Made by a program: the position numbers and the translations under genes
Source: Sphingomonas sp. IBVSS2
Lineage (GTDB): Bacteria; Pseudomonadota; Alphaproteobacteria; Sphingomonadales; Sphingomonadaceae
Reading direction: 5' to 3'
Length of the DNA: 64,000 bases
NCBI RefSeq assembly: GCF_002127225.1
Contig: NZ_NFUR01000005.1
Span: 124,001 to 188,000, forward strand
Shown here: in pieces, positions 41,412 through 49,940 of the stretch
Layout of the letters: every line of letters begins with the position of its first letter
Numbering within the stretch: the stretch's first letter is position 1
The notes under the pieces: model-generated
Told to the model about the DNA's origin: nothing
The model's database searches: none
What the model saw: only the letters and a program-made list of their open reading frames with translations

Positions 41412-41443
41412 GTTGTGGTGGGATTGGCTGGAAAGCGACCGGC

Positions 41444-41470
41444 TTGACGGCATCGTGAGCTTGTTAGATT
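41444..41470 (+). promoter_or_regulatory. Possible promoter of the VapBC45-like pair
   Basis: TTGACG (41444-41449) and TAGATT (41465-41470) resemble -35 and -10 elements but are separated by only 15 bases. The AT-rich tract that follows leads into the antitoxin start. Confidence 0.3.
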
Positions 41471-41494
41471 CTTATACGGACGAAGGGAAATTGT

Positions 41495-42190
41495 GTGGAG
41501 CATATACGGATAGAACCGGATCCGTTGCTTGCTGGGTTTTATAGCCCGGGCGATGCTGCGCGCCTTCTTGGTGTCACAAGTAGTGCTAAGCTTAGAGGTT
41601 GGCTTAATGGCTGGCCGAATAGCGACAGTGGGCCTATTGTAGATCGGGATTTCAAGGATTCTCGGACTATTAGTTTTTTGGACTTGATGGAGATGCGCTT
41701 CATTGAAGCCTTTCGCCGTCAAGGTGTTTCGATGCAGACGCTCCGAAAAGCGGCAATCAAAGCGCGCGCCGATTGGTCGACGGGCCATCCGTTTGCGCTA
41801 TCGAAGGCCAAATATCTTACGGATCGCCGGAAAGTGTTTGCGCAAATCGCCGAACAGGAAAAAGATCGCGTCACCTGGGATATGGCTTCCGGCCAGCATG
41901 AGATGTGGGATGTTATCGAAGCTACGATAGCCAAAGGTGTTGAGTTTGATCCGGCATCTGACTTGGCGCTTCGTTGGGCGCCGCTTCCCGACGAGTTTCC
42001 GAACGTTTGGCTCAACCCCGCTATTGCATTTGGCAAGCCCGCTCTTGCGGATGAAGGAATTCCAACATCAGCAGTCTATCGGATGTGGCGAGCGGAACGC
42101 GGAAACGTAGCTAGAGTGGCAAACGCATTTGAGATCACGGAAGATGCTGTTCGATCTGCCGTGGATTACGAGATCAAGACCGCGTCTTGA
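41495..42190 (+). CDS. vapB45: VapB45-like antitoxin (HTH plus DUF433)
   Basis: A 231-residue antitoxin-type protein. The N-terminus has a MerR-like helix-turn-helix (FYSPGDAARLLGVTSSAKLRGWL), and the C-terminus is a DUF433 domain (WLNPAIAFGKPALADEGIPTSAVYRMW). This two-domain layout and length match VapB45 antitoxins. It starts with GTG after AGGGAAATT. The toxin gene begins on the last codon (TTGA overlap). Composition is well below the surroundings (25 G/C in bases 41641-41700), suggesting transfer. It probably neutralises the toxin and autoregulates. Confidence 0.85.
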   Translation: MEHIRIEPDPLLAGFYSPGDAARLLGVTSSAKLRGWLNGWPNSDSGPIVDRDFKDSRTISFLDLMEMRFIEAFRRQGVSMQTLRKAAIKARADWSTGHPFALSKAKYLTDRRKVFAQIAEQEKDRVTWDMASGQHEMWDVIEATIAKGVEFDPASDLALRWAPLPDEFPNVWLNPAIAFGKPALADEGIPTSAVYRMWRAERGNVARVANAFEITEDAVRSAVDYEIKTAS

Positions 42191-42660
42191 AAATTCGAGC
42201 TGACGAGCATGTCGCGCAAGCGATAATTCGGGCGATAAACGACATCGCTCTGTCAGACGGATTTGAACTGAGTTCTGTGGTTGGTTCGGGACAGCGGGGA
42301 TCCAGCGATGTTCACTGGATAACGGCATTTGTCCAAGATGGTGGTGAAGCCATCCTGACCGCGGATACCGATTTTATCAAGGAGCCGCCCCAGGTTCTCG
42401 CCATCCAGAAAACTGGAGTCCGGGTGATTCACCTCCCTTCGGGCTGGGCCAATGCAGCATTGGCTATGCAAGCGGCCCATCTGTTGATGTGGTGGCGGCG
42501 CATCGAGAACCAGCTCGCAGCGATGAAGCCCCGAGAGTGCTATTCGCCTTCATATTCGTTGAATGAAGATGCGGCGTTGAGGAAGGTCTCGTTGGATTTT
42601 CAGGCTGCAGCCAAAAAGCAGAAAAAAGCCGAGCGTCATAACCGAGGCGCTAGCCAGTAA
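42187..42660 (+). CDS. vapC45: VapC45-like PIN toxin
   Basis: A 157-residue PIN-like nuclease of the VapC45/DUF5615 type. It begins MKIRADEHVAQAIIRAI, with the acidic residue of the first PIN motif, and continues with EAILTADTDFIKE, the second acidic patch. The final 45 residues are charged and basic. The start codon is TTG, overlapping the antitoxin stop, so translation depends on the antitoxin gene. Such toxins cleave RNA and slow growth. The RNA target here is unknown. Confidence 0.82.
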   Translation: MKIRADEHVAQAIIRAINDIALSDGFELSSVVGSGQRGSSDVHWITAFVQDGGEAILTADTDFIKEPPQVLAIQKTGVRVIHLPSGWANAALAMQAAHLLMWWRRIENQLAAMKPRECYSPSYSLNEDAALRKVSLDFQAAAKKQKKAERHNRGASQ

Positions 42661-42707
42661 TGGGCTAGGAATATGCTCGCTGAACTCTCTCTTTCTCTGC
42701 TCCCGCC

Positions 42708-43721
42708 TCAGAACAATGTCGTCAGCAGGTAGAACAGCGCGCCCACCGCCGCGGAGGCGGGGATGGTGATCACCCAGGCGGCGATGACGTTGCCGGCGAC
42801 GCCCCAGCGGACCGCCGAGGCGCGGCGCGCCGTGCCCGCGCCGATCACCGCGCCGGTGATCGTGTGGGTGGTCGAGACCGGGATGCCGAGCGCCGAGGCC
42901 GTGAACAGCACGATCGAGCCCGCCAGCGAGGCACTGAACCCCTGGTGCTGCGAGAGCTTGGTGATGCGCGAGCCCATCGTCTCGATGATCTTCCAGCCGC
43001 CGCTGAGCGTGCCGAGCGCGATCGCGATGTAGCAGGCGATCGCCACCCAGTGCGGCACCTCGAACTTCCCGTGCAGATAGCCGGTCGAATAGAGGAGCAC
43101 GGTGATGATCCCCATCGTCTTCTGCGCATCGTTGAGGCCGTGGCTGAGCGAATAGGCGCCCGACGAGACGAGGTGCAGCATGCGGAAGCTGCGCTCGGCG
43201 GTGCGCGAGCTGGCGCGCATGAACATCCAGGAAGTGACCAGCATCACCAGCATGGCCAGGATCATGCCGATCGTCGGCGAGAGGACGATGGCGATCAGCG
43301 TCTTGTTGAGGCCGGTCCATTTCACGCCGGTGAGCCCGGCATGCGCCACGCCCGAGCCGATCATCCCGCCGACCAGCGCATGGCTGGACGAGGAGGGAAT
43401 GCCCTTGAGCCAGGTTACCACGTTCCAGAACATCGCCCCGATCAGCGCGCCGAACACCACGGCGGGCGTGATCAGGTTCTTGTCGATCAGCCCCTGGCCG
43501 ATCGTGTCCGCCACCTTGTGCAGGCTGGGGAAGGCGATCGTCAGGAAATAGGCCGCGAAGTTGAACGCCGCCGCAAAGGCCACGGCATGGACCGGCTTCA
43601 GCAGCCGGGTGGCGACGACGGTGGCGATCGAGTTCGCCGCGTCGTGCAGGCCGTTCAGGAAATCGAACGCCAGCGCGACGAGGATCAGGCCGACCAGCAG
43701 GGGAAAGGCAAGCTCGTACAT
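42708..43721 (-). CDS. pit: PiT-family low-affinity phosphate transporter
   Basis: A 337-residue inner-membrane phosphate:cation symporter. The two inverted family repeats are clear: FDFLNGLHDAANSIATVVATRLL near the N-terminus and SLSHGLNDAQKTMGII in the second half (the G-x-N-D-x-x-x signatures), plus GIPSSSSHALVGGMIGSG and GIPVSTTHTITGAVIGAG. It is preceded, 9 bases away on the same strand, by the Nudix-DUF47 fusion gene, the usual DUF47-Pit pairing, so the two work together in phosphate uptake. Confidence 0.95.
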   Translation of the reverse strand: MYELAFPLLVGLILVALAFDFLNGLHDAANSIATVVATRLLKPVHAVAFAAAFNFAAYFLTIAFPSLHKVADTIGQGLIDKNLITPAVVFGALIGAMFWNVVTWLKGIPSSSSHALVGGMIGSGVAHAGLTGVKWTGLNKTLIAIVLSPTIGMILAMLVMLVTSWMFMRASSRTAERSFRMLHLVSSGAYSLSHGLNDAQKTMGIITVLLYSTGYLHGKFEVPHWVAIACYIAIALGTLSGGWKIIETMGSRITKLSQHQGFSASLAGSIVLFTASALGIPVSTTHTITGAVIGAGTARRASAVRWGVAGNVIAAWVITIPASAAVGALFYLLTTLF

Positions 43722-43730
43722 CGGGCGGCG

Positions 43731-44792
43731 TCAGGAATGGTCGATCACGATGCCGTCGATCTCGTTCGCGACATCCTCGAACGCGTCGACGATTCGCTCG
43801 AGATGCTTGAACAGCTCGCGATGGACGGCGAAGCCCAGCGGGTCGCCGGGGCCGAGCTCCTTGAAGGCGCGCTTGAGGCCGGCGGCGTGGATCTCGTCGG
43901 CATGGCTTTCCATGCGCACCAGCCGCTCGGTCAGCTCGTGCAGGCGCGGGCCGTTGCGGCCGACGTCGCGCAGCAGCGGCATCGCTTCCATGGTGAGGCG
44001 GGCCGCATCGACGATGATCGCCGCCATATCCTTCATCTCCTGGTCGAAGCTGGTGACTTCGTAGAGGTCGATCGCCTGGACGGCGGCCTGCATCTCGTCG
44101 ATCGCATCGTCCATCGCGCCGATCAGCGACGTGATCGCGCCGCGGTCGAAGGGGGTGAGGAACGTCTCGCGCACCGTGCGCAGCATCTCGCGGATGATCT
44201 CGTCGGCATCATGCTCGCGCTCGATCACTTCGCGGATGTGATCGCGGTTGCCGTCCGCGAGCAGCCGGGCGAGCGCGTCCGCACCGGCGACGATGGTGAG
44301 CGCGTGCTGCTCGAACATCTCGAAGAAATTGCCCGTCTTGGGGAGCAGGCGCTGGAACCAGGCGAACATGTGATGCACTTTCGATTTGCGGGCGACGGCG
44401 GTGAGCAGGCCGTTGCGCTGCGCCGCCGCCCTGAACTCGGCCGGGCCGAACGACCGGATGAGATCGCTGAGATCGGGCTCGTCGACGGCGGCCGCGGCTT
44501 CGGCGAGGCTGAACCAGCGGCGTTCGCGCTGGCCCTGTTCCTTCCAGGCGACCAGCTCCTGGCTGACCGACAGGGGGAAGACGTCGACGTCGATCATCAG
44601 CGAGGCGCCGTTGCCGCGCTTCTTGCGGTAGCGATAGGAGCCCAGCGGCAGCGGGCAGACGGGGCCGCGCACGCCGGCTTCCTCTTCCGCCTCGATCGCC
44701 GCGGCGGTGTGGGCGGGCATGCCGGCTTCGGGGTTGCCCTTGGGGATCACCCAGCGTCCGCTCTCGCGCGACGTGACCAGCAGCACGCGCAC
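43731..44792 (-). CDS. Nudix hydrolase fused to DUF47/PhoU-like protein
   Basis: One open frame of 353 residues joins two domains normally found apart. Residues 1-115 form a Nudix domain (RWVIPKGNPEAG ... EAEEEAGVRG), like those that act on diphosphoinositol polyphosphates, polyphosphate or dinucleotides. The box keeps the metal-binding Glu residues but lacks the usual Arg and the first Glu. Residues from about 140 on are a complete DUF47 (PhoU-like) domain, MFAWFQRLLPKTGNFFEMF onward, the partner of Pit transporters. No separate ribosome site precedes the DUF47 part. The GTG at 44792 is the first canonical start, but family-like residues (RQIAALPYR) continue upstream; a possible AUC start at 44849 has a well-spaced GGAG. 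Confidence 0.85.
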   Translation of the reverse strand: MRVLLVTSRESGRWVIPKGNPEAGMPAHTAAAIEAEEEAGVRGPVCPLPLGSYRYRKKRGNGASLMIDVDVFPLSVSQELVAWKEQGQRERRWFSLAEAAAAVDEPDLSDLIRSFGPAEFRAAAQRNGLLTAVARKSKVHHMFAWFQRLLPKTGNFFEMFEQHALTIVAGADALARLLADGNRDHIREVIEREHDADEIIREMLRTVRETFLTPFDRGAITSLIGAMDDAIDEMQAAVQAIDLYEVTSFDQEMKDMAAIIVDAARLTMEAMPLLRDVGRNGPRLHELTERLVRMESHADEIHAAGLKRAFKELGPGDPLGFAVHRELFKHLERIVDAFEDVANEIDGIVIDHS

Positions 44793-44917
44793 CGGCGCAT
44801 CGACGGCATTGCCTTCGGTGCGATAGGGCAGGGCGGCGATCTGGCGGATGGCGCGGACTCCGGAGCGCCGGGATGGCGGGTGCCGCGTTTGTTACAATTT
44901 GGTGTCAGGTGCAAGCC

Positions 44918-45604
44918 TCAGCCGTGTTCCCGGACCTCCTTGAGCCAGCGGGCGCGGAGTTGCGACGGGCTGCCGGGGATCGCGGCGTCGAGGAATTCCG
45001 CGCCGACGATGCGATCGAGGCGGAAGGTGCGAAAGCCGGCGCGCAGCTCGCACCAGGCGACGAGGACGCGAGTCGCGTCGTTATAGCCGATCATCAGCGG
45101 CCAGACCGTGCGCCGGGTGGCACGGCCCTGCTCGTCGGCATAGTCGAGGTGAAGTTTGCGGCCGGCGCGGATCCAACTGCGCAGCTGGGGGACGTCGATG
45201 CCGTCCCGGGGCCGGTTCCAGGCGGGAACGGCGCGCGCGGCGGGGTTGCCCAGGAACGGACGCATCTCCTCGGGCAGGACCGCGGCGATCTTGGCGAGCA
45301 GATCCTCGGCGGCGCGGGCCAGGCCCTCGTCGGCATGGCCCGCGACCCAGGTGGCGCCGAGCGCGACGGCATCGATCTCGTCGGTGGTGAGCATCAGCGG
45401 CGGCAGGTCGAACCCGCTTTCGAGCACATAACCGACGCCCGCCTCGCCGCGGATCGGCACGCGCTGGCCGATCAGCGCCGCAATGTCGCGATAGACCGAG
45501 CGCTTGGACGTCTCGAGCTCGGCCGCGATCGCGTCGGCGGTAACCGGGCGCGGGGTGCGCCGGAGGATCTGGACGATCTGGAAGAGGCGATCTGCCTTGC
45601 GCAT
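44918..45604 (-). CDS. YafY-type WYL-domain regulator
   Basis: A 228-residue regulator with an N-terminal helix-turn-helix (RLFQIVQILRRTPRPVTADAIAAEL, TSKRSVYRDIAAL) and a C-terminal WYL ligand-sensing domain (LHLDYADEQGRATRRTVWPLMIGYND, FRTFRLDRI). It is divergent from the GFA-family gene with a large inverted repeat between them, so it probably controls that gene and itself. The ligand is unknown. Confidence 0.88.
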   Translation of the reverse strand: MRKADRLFQIVQILRRTPRPVTADAIAAELETSKRSVYRDIAALIGQRVPIRGEAGVGYVLESGFDLPPLMLTTDEIDAVALGATWVAGHADEGLARAAEDLLAKIAAVLPEEMRPFLGNPAARAVPAWNRPRDGIDVPQLRSWIRAGRKLHLDYADEQGRATRRTVWPLMIGYNDATRVLVAWCELRAGFRTFRLDRIVGAEFLDAAIPGSPSQLRARWLKEVREHG

Positions 45605-45633
45605 TTTGTTTTCCCTGGGCCGGTACTGCCATG

Positions 45634-45681
45634 CCTACTGCCATGCTGCTGACACCATGCTGGCAGCAGCATGGCAGTAGG
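45634..45681. promoter_or_regulatory. Large inverted repeat, likely WYL-regulator operator
   Basis: A perfect 18-bp inverted repeat, arm CCTACTGCCATGCTGCTG, is separated by 12 bases. An extra direct copy of TACTGCCATG lies just upstream at 45624-45633. The array fills the 110-base gap between the divergent WYL and GFA genes. Confidence 0.75.
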
Positions 45682-45714
45682 TCGAGCCCCGTGAGTTCAA
45701 ACGGGAGCCAGGAA

Positions 45715-46122
45715 ATGACGACGAAGACCTATCATGGCAGCTGCCACTGCGGCGCGGTGACGTTCGAGGCCGACATCGATCTCGCGGCGGGCACGGGCAA
45801 GTGCAACTGCACCTATTGCCGCAAGCGCCGCAACTGGGGCGCGCTGCTCAAGCCCGACCAGTTCCGCCTGCTCTCGGGCGAGGAAGCGCTGGGCGAATAT
45901 CAGTTCGGCACCAAGAGCGGGCACCATCGCTTCTGCAAGACCTGCGGCATCGCGCCGTTCGGCTCCGGCTATGTCGAGGAGATCGGCGGGGCCTTTGTCT
46001 CGGTGCAGGTGCTCTGCCTCGACGACGTGCCGCTCGAGGAGCTGGAGGCGGCGCCGGTCAACTATGCCGACGGGCTGCACAATGCCTGGTGGCAGGAGCC
46101 GGCGGAAAAGGCGATCCTTTAG
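45715..46122 (+). CDS. GFA-family zinc protein
   Basis: A 135-residue protein of the glutathione-dependent formaldehyde-activating (GFA/CENP-V) family. The zinc cysteines are in GSCHCGAVTF, GKCNCTYCRKRR and FCKTCGIAPFG. The ATG at 45715 follows AGCCAGGA. Many members do not act on formaldehyde, so the reaction is uncertain. It is probably controlled by the divergent WYL regulator through the inverted repeat in between. Confidence 0.88.
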   Translation: MTTKTYHGSCHCGAVTFEADIDLAAGTGKCNCTYCRKRRNWGALLKPDQFRLLSGEEALGEYQFGTKSGHHRFCKTCGIAPFGSGYVEEIGGAFVSVQVLCLDDVPLEELEAAPVNYADGLHNAWWQEPAEKAIL

Positions 46123-46185
46123 GCTCGGGCCAGAGACGAGCCCAATTCCCGTCGTCCCCGCCTTCGCGGGGATGATGGGGGAGCG

Positions 46186-46229
46186 AGGAAGAAAGGCCGG
46201 GGCGCGCGCGAACCCCGGCCTTTCTTCCT
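46186..46229. terminator. Bidirectional terminator
   Basis: A perfect 17-bp stem (46186-46202 with 46213-46229) whose 3' arm includes CTTTCTTCC sits between the convergent GFA and TonB receptor genes, serving both. A weaker GTCGTCCCCGC/GCGGGGATGAT hairpin lies just upstream at about 46151-46176. Confidence 0.85.
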
Positions 46230-46244
46230 GCGGCGCGCGCCGGC

Positions 46245-48614
46245 TCAGAAGCCGGCGCTGAGCGTGACGAACGCCTGGCGCGGGGCCGAGGAGTGGAACA
46301 CCAGCACGGTGCCCGCCGCATCGTCCGGCGCGAAGACGCTGCTGTCGAAGTTCGACGCGTAGCGCTTGTTGGTCAGGTTGGTCACGTTCAGAGACAGCTT
46401 GAGGTCCTTCACATAGGCGAAGGAGCCATAGTCGTAGCTGACGCCCAGATCGAAGGTGGTGTAGCCGCCGAAGCTCTGGTCGTTGGTGTAGGTATAGTAG
46501 CGGCGGCCGGTATATTTGCCCTGCAGCGAGGCCGAGAGGCCGCCCTGTTTCACGGTCAGCACGCTGGCGAGCATCGTCTTCGGCGTATCGACCTGCTGCT
46601 TGCCGGCGGTGAGCTTGACCACGCAGGTGGTGGTGCACCAGTTGAGATTCTCGTCATAGGTCGACTTGTTGAACGAGGCCGAATTGTACCAGCTCAGCCA
46701 CGGCGTCGGCTTCCATAGCACGCCGAGCTCGGCACCCTTGCTGGTGACGCTGCCGGCATTGTGGAAGCTGTTGCCGCAGCCCGGGTTCTGCTGCTGGTTG
46801 GTCGGGCACGGGTTGTACTGGAGCAGGCGGTTGTCGAACTTGACGTAATAGCCGCTCAGCGCGACCTGCAGCGGGCCGCTGACATAGCGGTAGCCGCCCT
46901 CGACGCTCTTCGACGTCTCGGGCTTCAGATACTTGCCCTGCGCGTCCCACACGGCCTGCGAGACCGACTGGGGCCCGAGCTTGAAGCCGCCCTGGAACAT
47001 GGCCATGTTCTCGGCATAGCTGGCGAACAGCTCGTGGCCGGGCGCGACCTGCCAGTGCACGCCGACTTCCGGCAGGAAATTGTCCTTGGCCACCAGCGTG
47101 CCGCTGGCGAACTGGCTGGAGGCGGGCGGCGCCGCGACGGCGATGCCGCGGATCGCCCGGGCGTCCGACTTGGAATAGGTGCTCTTGAAGCCGAAATCGA
47201 TGCTCAGCGCGTCGTCGAACAGGCGCACCGTGTCCTGCACGTAGAACTGGTGCGTCTTCCAGTGCGTCTCCTGCACCCATTGCGAGGTGTTGGGCTGGCC
47301 GACCAGATACTGGGCCAGGCTGAACGGGCCGGTGACGTTGGTCCAGATGTAGCGCGCGGCGCTGCTGGTGTTGTCCTCCACCCACAGGCCGGCCTGGAAC
47401 TCGTTGAAGGCGACCTTCCAGTTGACGCTCGCCAGCACGCCGGTGCGGTCGATCGTGTAGCGCGTGTCGCGGATCTGGACCGGCACGTCGTCCGCGGTGG
47501 TCGTGGTGCCCTGGTTGGACAGGCCGGTGATGAAGTTGTTGCCGGCGCCCTTGTCGTTGTGATGATAGACCTGGGTGTGGACGCTCAGGTTCTTGGCCAG
47601 CTCGAAGTCGCCGGCCAGGTAGAAGAGATTGTCGTTGCGCAGGATCTGGCCGTTGGTGAAGGTGACGTCGGCATTCTTCTGCGGCGCCGGGGCCGCGGCG
47701 CACTTGTACGGCGTGGTGGTCACCGTGCAGGCGGCGACGCCGACATAGGCCTGCCAGTTCGGCGCATAGCCGCCCCAGTCCCAGCCGAGGCGGTTCAGCA
47801 TGTCCTTCGACAGATAGGCGTCGTCGGCCTGGTTGGTGCGCGAGACGTCGGCAAAGGCAGTGATCCGGATGCCGTCGGCCCGGTATTGCAGCTTGGCGTT
47901 GAGCTGCTTGCCGGTGGACTTGTTGTAGGCCGGCTGGTTCACGAACAGGTCCTGCTCGACATATTGGCCGGAGACATAGGCGGAGAAGCCGCCATGCTCG
48001 CCGGTGTCGAGCCGCACGAAGGTGCGCACGCTGTTCTCGCTGCCCACGGTCTGGCTGACCGCCAGCGCTGCGTCCTTGCTCGGATCGCGGCTGACATAGG
48101 TGAGCGCGCCGCCCAGGTTGCTGGTCGAGGGAATGGCGAGGCCGGCGATGCCCGTCGCGAGGTCGGCCCGGCCGAGATTCTCCGAGATCAGCGCGCGGCT
48201 GATCGTGAGGCCGTTATAGTTGTTGTAGGCGCCGTCGCCGAGCGGCATGCCGTCCAGCGTGTAGCCGAGATGAGTGGTGTTGAAGCCGCGGACCTGGAGC
48301 GACAGCGACTGTTCGTTGACGCCCAGCGCGTCGATCGACTGCGCCATCACGCCCGGCAGGAAGTTCAGCGCCTTCTGCACGCTGGTGCCGGGCGGCAGCA
48401 GGTCGAGATTCTGCGGCACCAGGGTCGAGACCGAGCGGGTCTGGCCGCTGCCGATGACGACGATCTCGTCGCCGCCATCGCCGTCATTGGCGTCGACGAC
48501 GGCGGTGGCGCTGTCCTGTGCATGCGCGGCCGGCGCGAGTGCGACAAGGGCGGCCGAGGCCATCAGAAATGCGTAGGCGTGGCCGTGGCGCAGCCGGCGC
48601 GAAAAATCGGTCAT
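46245..48614 (-). CDS. TonB-dependent outer-membrane receptor
   Basis: A 789-residue outer-membrane receptor. The signal peptide ends near AAHAQ. The plug domain has IVVIGSGQTRSVSTLVP, the SVQKALNFLPGVMAQ box and LSLQVRGFNTTHLGYTLDGMPLGD. The barrel shows many aromatic-ended strands (LSLNVTNLTNKRY) and the terminal FVTLSAGF. The start could also be 48620 or 48626; I favour 48614 because GGGA lies at suitable spacing. Substrate could be an iron chelate or a complex carbohydrate; the sequence does not say. No partner transporter is adjacent. Confidence 0.93.
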   Translation of the reverse strand: MTDFSRRLRHGHAYAFLMASAALVALAPAAHAQDSATAVVDANDGDGGDEIVVIGSGQTRSVSTLVPQNLDLLPPGTSVQKALNFLPGVMAQSIDALGVNEQSLSLQVRGFNTTHLGYTLDGMPLGDGAYNNYNGLTISRALISENLGRADLATGIAGLAIPSTSNLGGALTYVSRDPSKDAALAVSQTVGSENSVRTFVRLDTGEHGGFSAYVSGQYVEQDLFVNQPAYNKSTGKQLNAKLQYRADGIRITAFADVSRTNQADDAYLSKDMLNRLGWDWGGYAPNWQAYVGVAACTVTTTPYKCAAAPAPQKNADVTFTNGQILRNDNLFYLAGDFELAKNLSVHTQVYHHNDKGAGNNFITGLSNQGTTTTADDVPVQIRDTRYTIDRTGVLASVNWKVAFNEFQAGLWVEDNTSSAARYIWTNVTGPFSLAQYLVGQPNTSQWVQETHWKTHQFYVQDTVRLFDDALSIDFGFKSTYSKSDARAIRGIAVAAPPASSQFASGTLVAKDNFLPEVGVHWQVAPGHELFASYAENMAMFQGGFKLGPQSVSQAVWDAQGKYLKPETSKSVEGGYRYVSGPLQVALSGYYVKFDNRLLQYNPCPTNQQQNPGCGNSFHNAGSVTSKGAELGVLWKPTPWLSWYNSASFNKSTYDENLNWCTTTCVVKLTAGKQQVDTPKTMLASVLTVKQGGLSASLQGKYTGRRYYTYTNDQSFGGYTTFDLGVSYDYGSFAYVKDLKLSLNVTNLTNKRYASNFDSSVFAPDDAAGTVLVFHSSAPRQAFVTLSAGF

Positions 48615-48788
48615 GATCATTCCCATCCCAGCGACCGGAGGGCCGCTCCCATGGGAGCCGCTAGGCAGGGTTCGCGTCGGTACCGTTACGACTGTGCGAC
48701 GTTTCAGTGACGATCCGCGAAGCTCGGTTTGTGTTGCCGATCGGCAACGATCGTGCAGGATGCCGGCGTGGAACAGGGAGGAAGCGGG

Positions 48789-49934
48789 ATGCGTCGTGCG
48801 GTACGATATGGGCTGGCCGGCCTGCTGGCGCTCGGTGGCGCGGCACCGGGGGCGGCGGATGCGCCGCCGGCGGATCTGGAGCCGGCGGTTCGCGCGGCGA
48901 TGGCCGAGACCGGCGCCAAGGGGGTGGCGATCGCGCAGATCGCGGACGGCAAGGTGGTCCTGGTGCGGGCCTATGGCGCCCGCAACGCGAAGGGCGACCC
49001 GCTGACCGCCGACACCATAATGTACGGTGCGTCGCTGACCAAGGCGGTGTTCGGCTATCTGGTGACCGAACTCGCGGCGGAGGGGAGGCTCGACCTCGAT
49101 GCGCCGATCGCGGCGATGCTGCCCAAGCCGCTGCCCGACTATGGCAATCTGGATGCCTATGGGCGCTGGGGCGATCTGGCCGGCGATGAACGCTGGCGGC
49201 GGGTGACGCCGCGCCACGCGCTCAACCACGCGACCGGCTTCGCCAATTTCGCGTTCCTCGAGCCGGACGGGAAGCTGCGCTTCCACTTCGATCCGGGCAG
49301 CAATTACGGCTATTCGGGCGAGGGCATCTCGCTGCTCCAATTCGGTATCGAGAAGGGGCTTGGGCTGAGCGTGGAGGCGGAGCTGCAGCGCCGTTTCTTC
49401 CGGCCGCTCGGCATGACGCGGACGAGCCTGATCTGGCAGGACGGCTTCGGGACCAATCTGGCGGATGGCTGGGACGCGCAGGGCAAGCCCGAGCCGCATG
49501 ACGACCGCAGCCGGGTGCGCGCGGCCGGATCGATGGACACGACGATCCACGACCTCGCCGAGATGACGGCGGCGATGGTGCGCGGCCATGGCCTGCCGAA
49601 GCGGTGGCGGGTGGCATATGCGCGGGGCACCCAGGCGATTGCCAGCAGGACGCAGTTCCCGACCCTGAACAACCCGGCCGGGCCGGGCGAGGGGACCGAT
49701 GCGAAGGCGGCGCTGGGTGTGGTCGCCTTCACCGGGCCGCAGGGGCCGGGCTGGTTCAAGGGCGGCCATAACGACGTGACCGCCAACACGATGGTCTGCC
49801 TCGAGCGCGGCCGGCGTTGCGTGCTGATCCTGGGCAACGACGTGCGGATCGAGAAGGCGTTTCCGAAGCTGGTCCGCGCCGCGCTGGGCGAGACCGGCGT
49901 GCCCTATCGCTGGGAATATGGGTTCGGGGAATAG
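48789..49934 (+). CDS. Serine hydrolase (class C beta-lactamase-like)
   Basis: A 381-residue exported serine hydrolase of the beta-lactamase class C/esterase group. A signal peptide (RYGLAGLLALGGAAPGAADA) precedes the active-site SxxK motif in MYGASLTKAVFGYLVTEL, the tyrosine motif in NYGYSGEGISLLQ and a KGGH segment in place of KTG (WFKGGHNDV). The ATG at 48789 is preceded by GGGAGGAAG. Such proteins are more often esterases or D-aminopeptidases than true beta-lactamases. It is divergent from the TonB receptor gene and convergent with an NTF2-like gene. Confidence 0.88.
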   Translation: MRRAVRYGLAGLLALGGAAPGAADAPPADLEPAVRAAMAETGAKGVAIAQIADGKVVLVRAYGARNAKGDPLTADTIMYGASLTKAVFGYLVTELAAEGRLDLDAPIAAMLPKPLPDYGNLDAYGRWGDLAGDERWRRVTPRHALNHATGFANFAFLEPDGKLRFHFDPGSNYGYSGEGISLLQFGIEKGLGLSVEAELQRRFFRPLGMTRTSLIWQDGFGTNLADGWDAQGKPEPHDDRSRVRAAGSMDTTIHDLAEMTAAMVRGHGLPKRWRVAYARGTQAIASRTQFPTLNNPAGPGEGTDAKAALGVVAFTGPQGPGWFKGGHNDVTANTMVCLERGRRCVLILGNDVRIEKAFPKLVRAALGETGVPYRWEYGFGE

Positions 49935-49940
49935 GGCCCG

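Noticed and set aside
48789..49934. The serine hydrolase as the beta-lactamase target of blaI
   Set aside because: It is 15 kb away, no BlaI-type palindrome precedes it, and its KTG box is replaced by a KGGH segment more typical of esterases.
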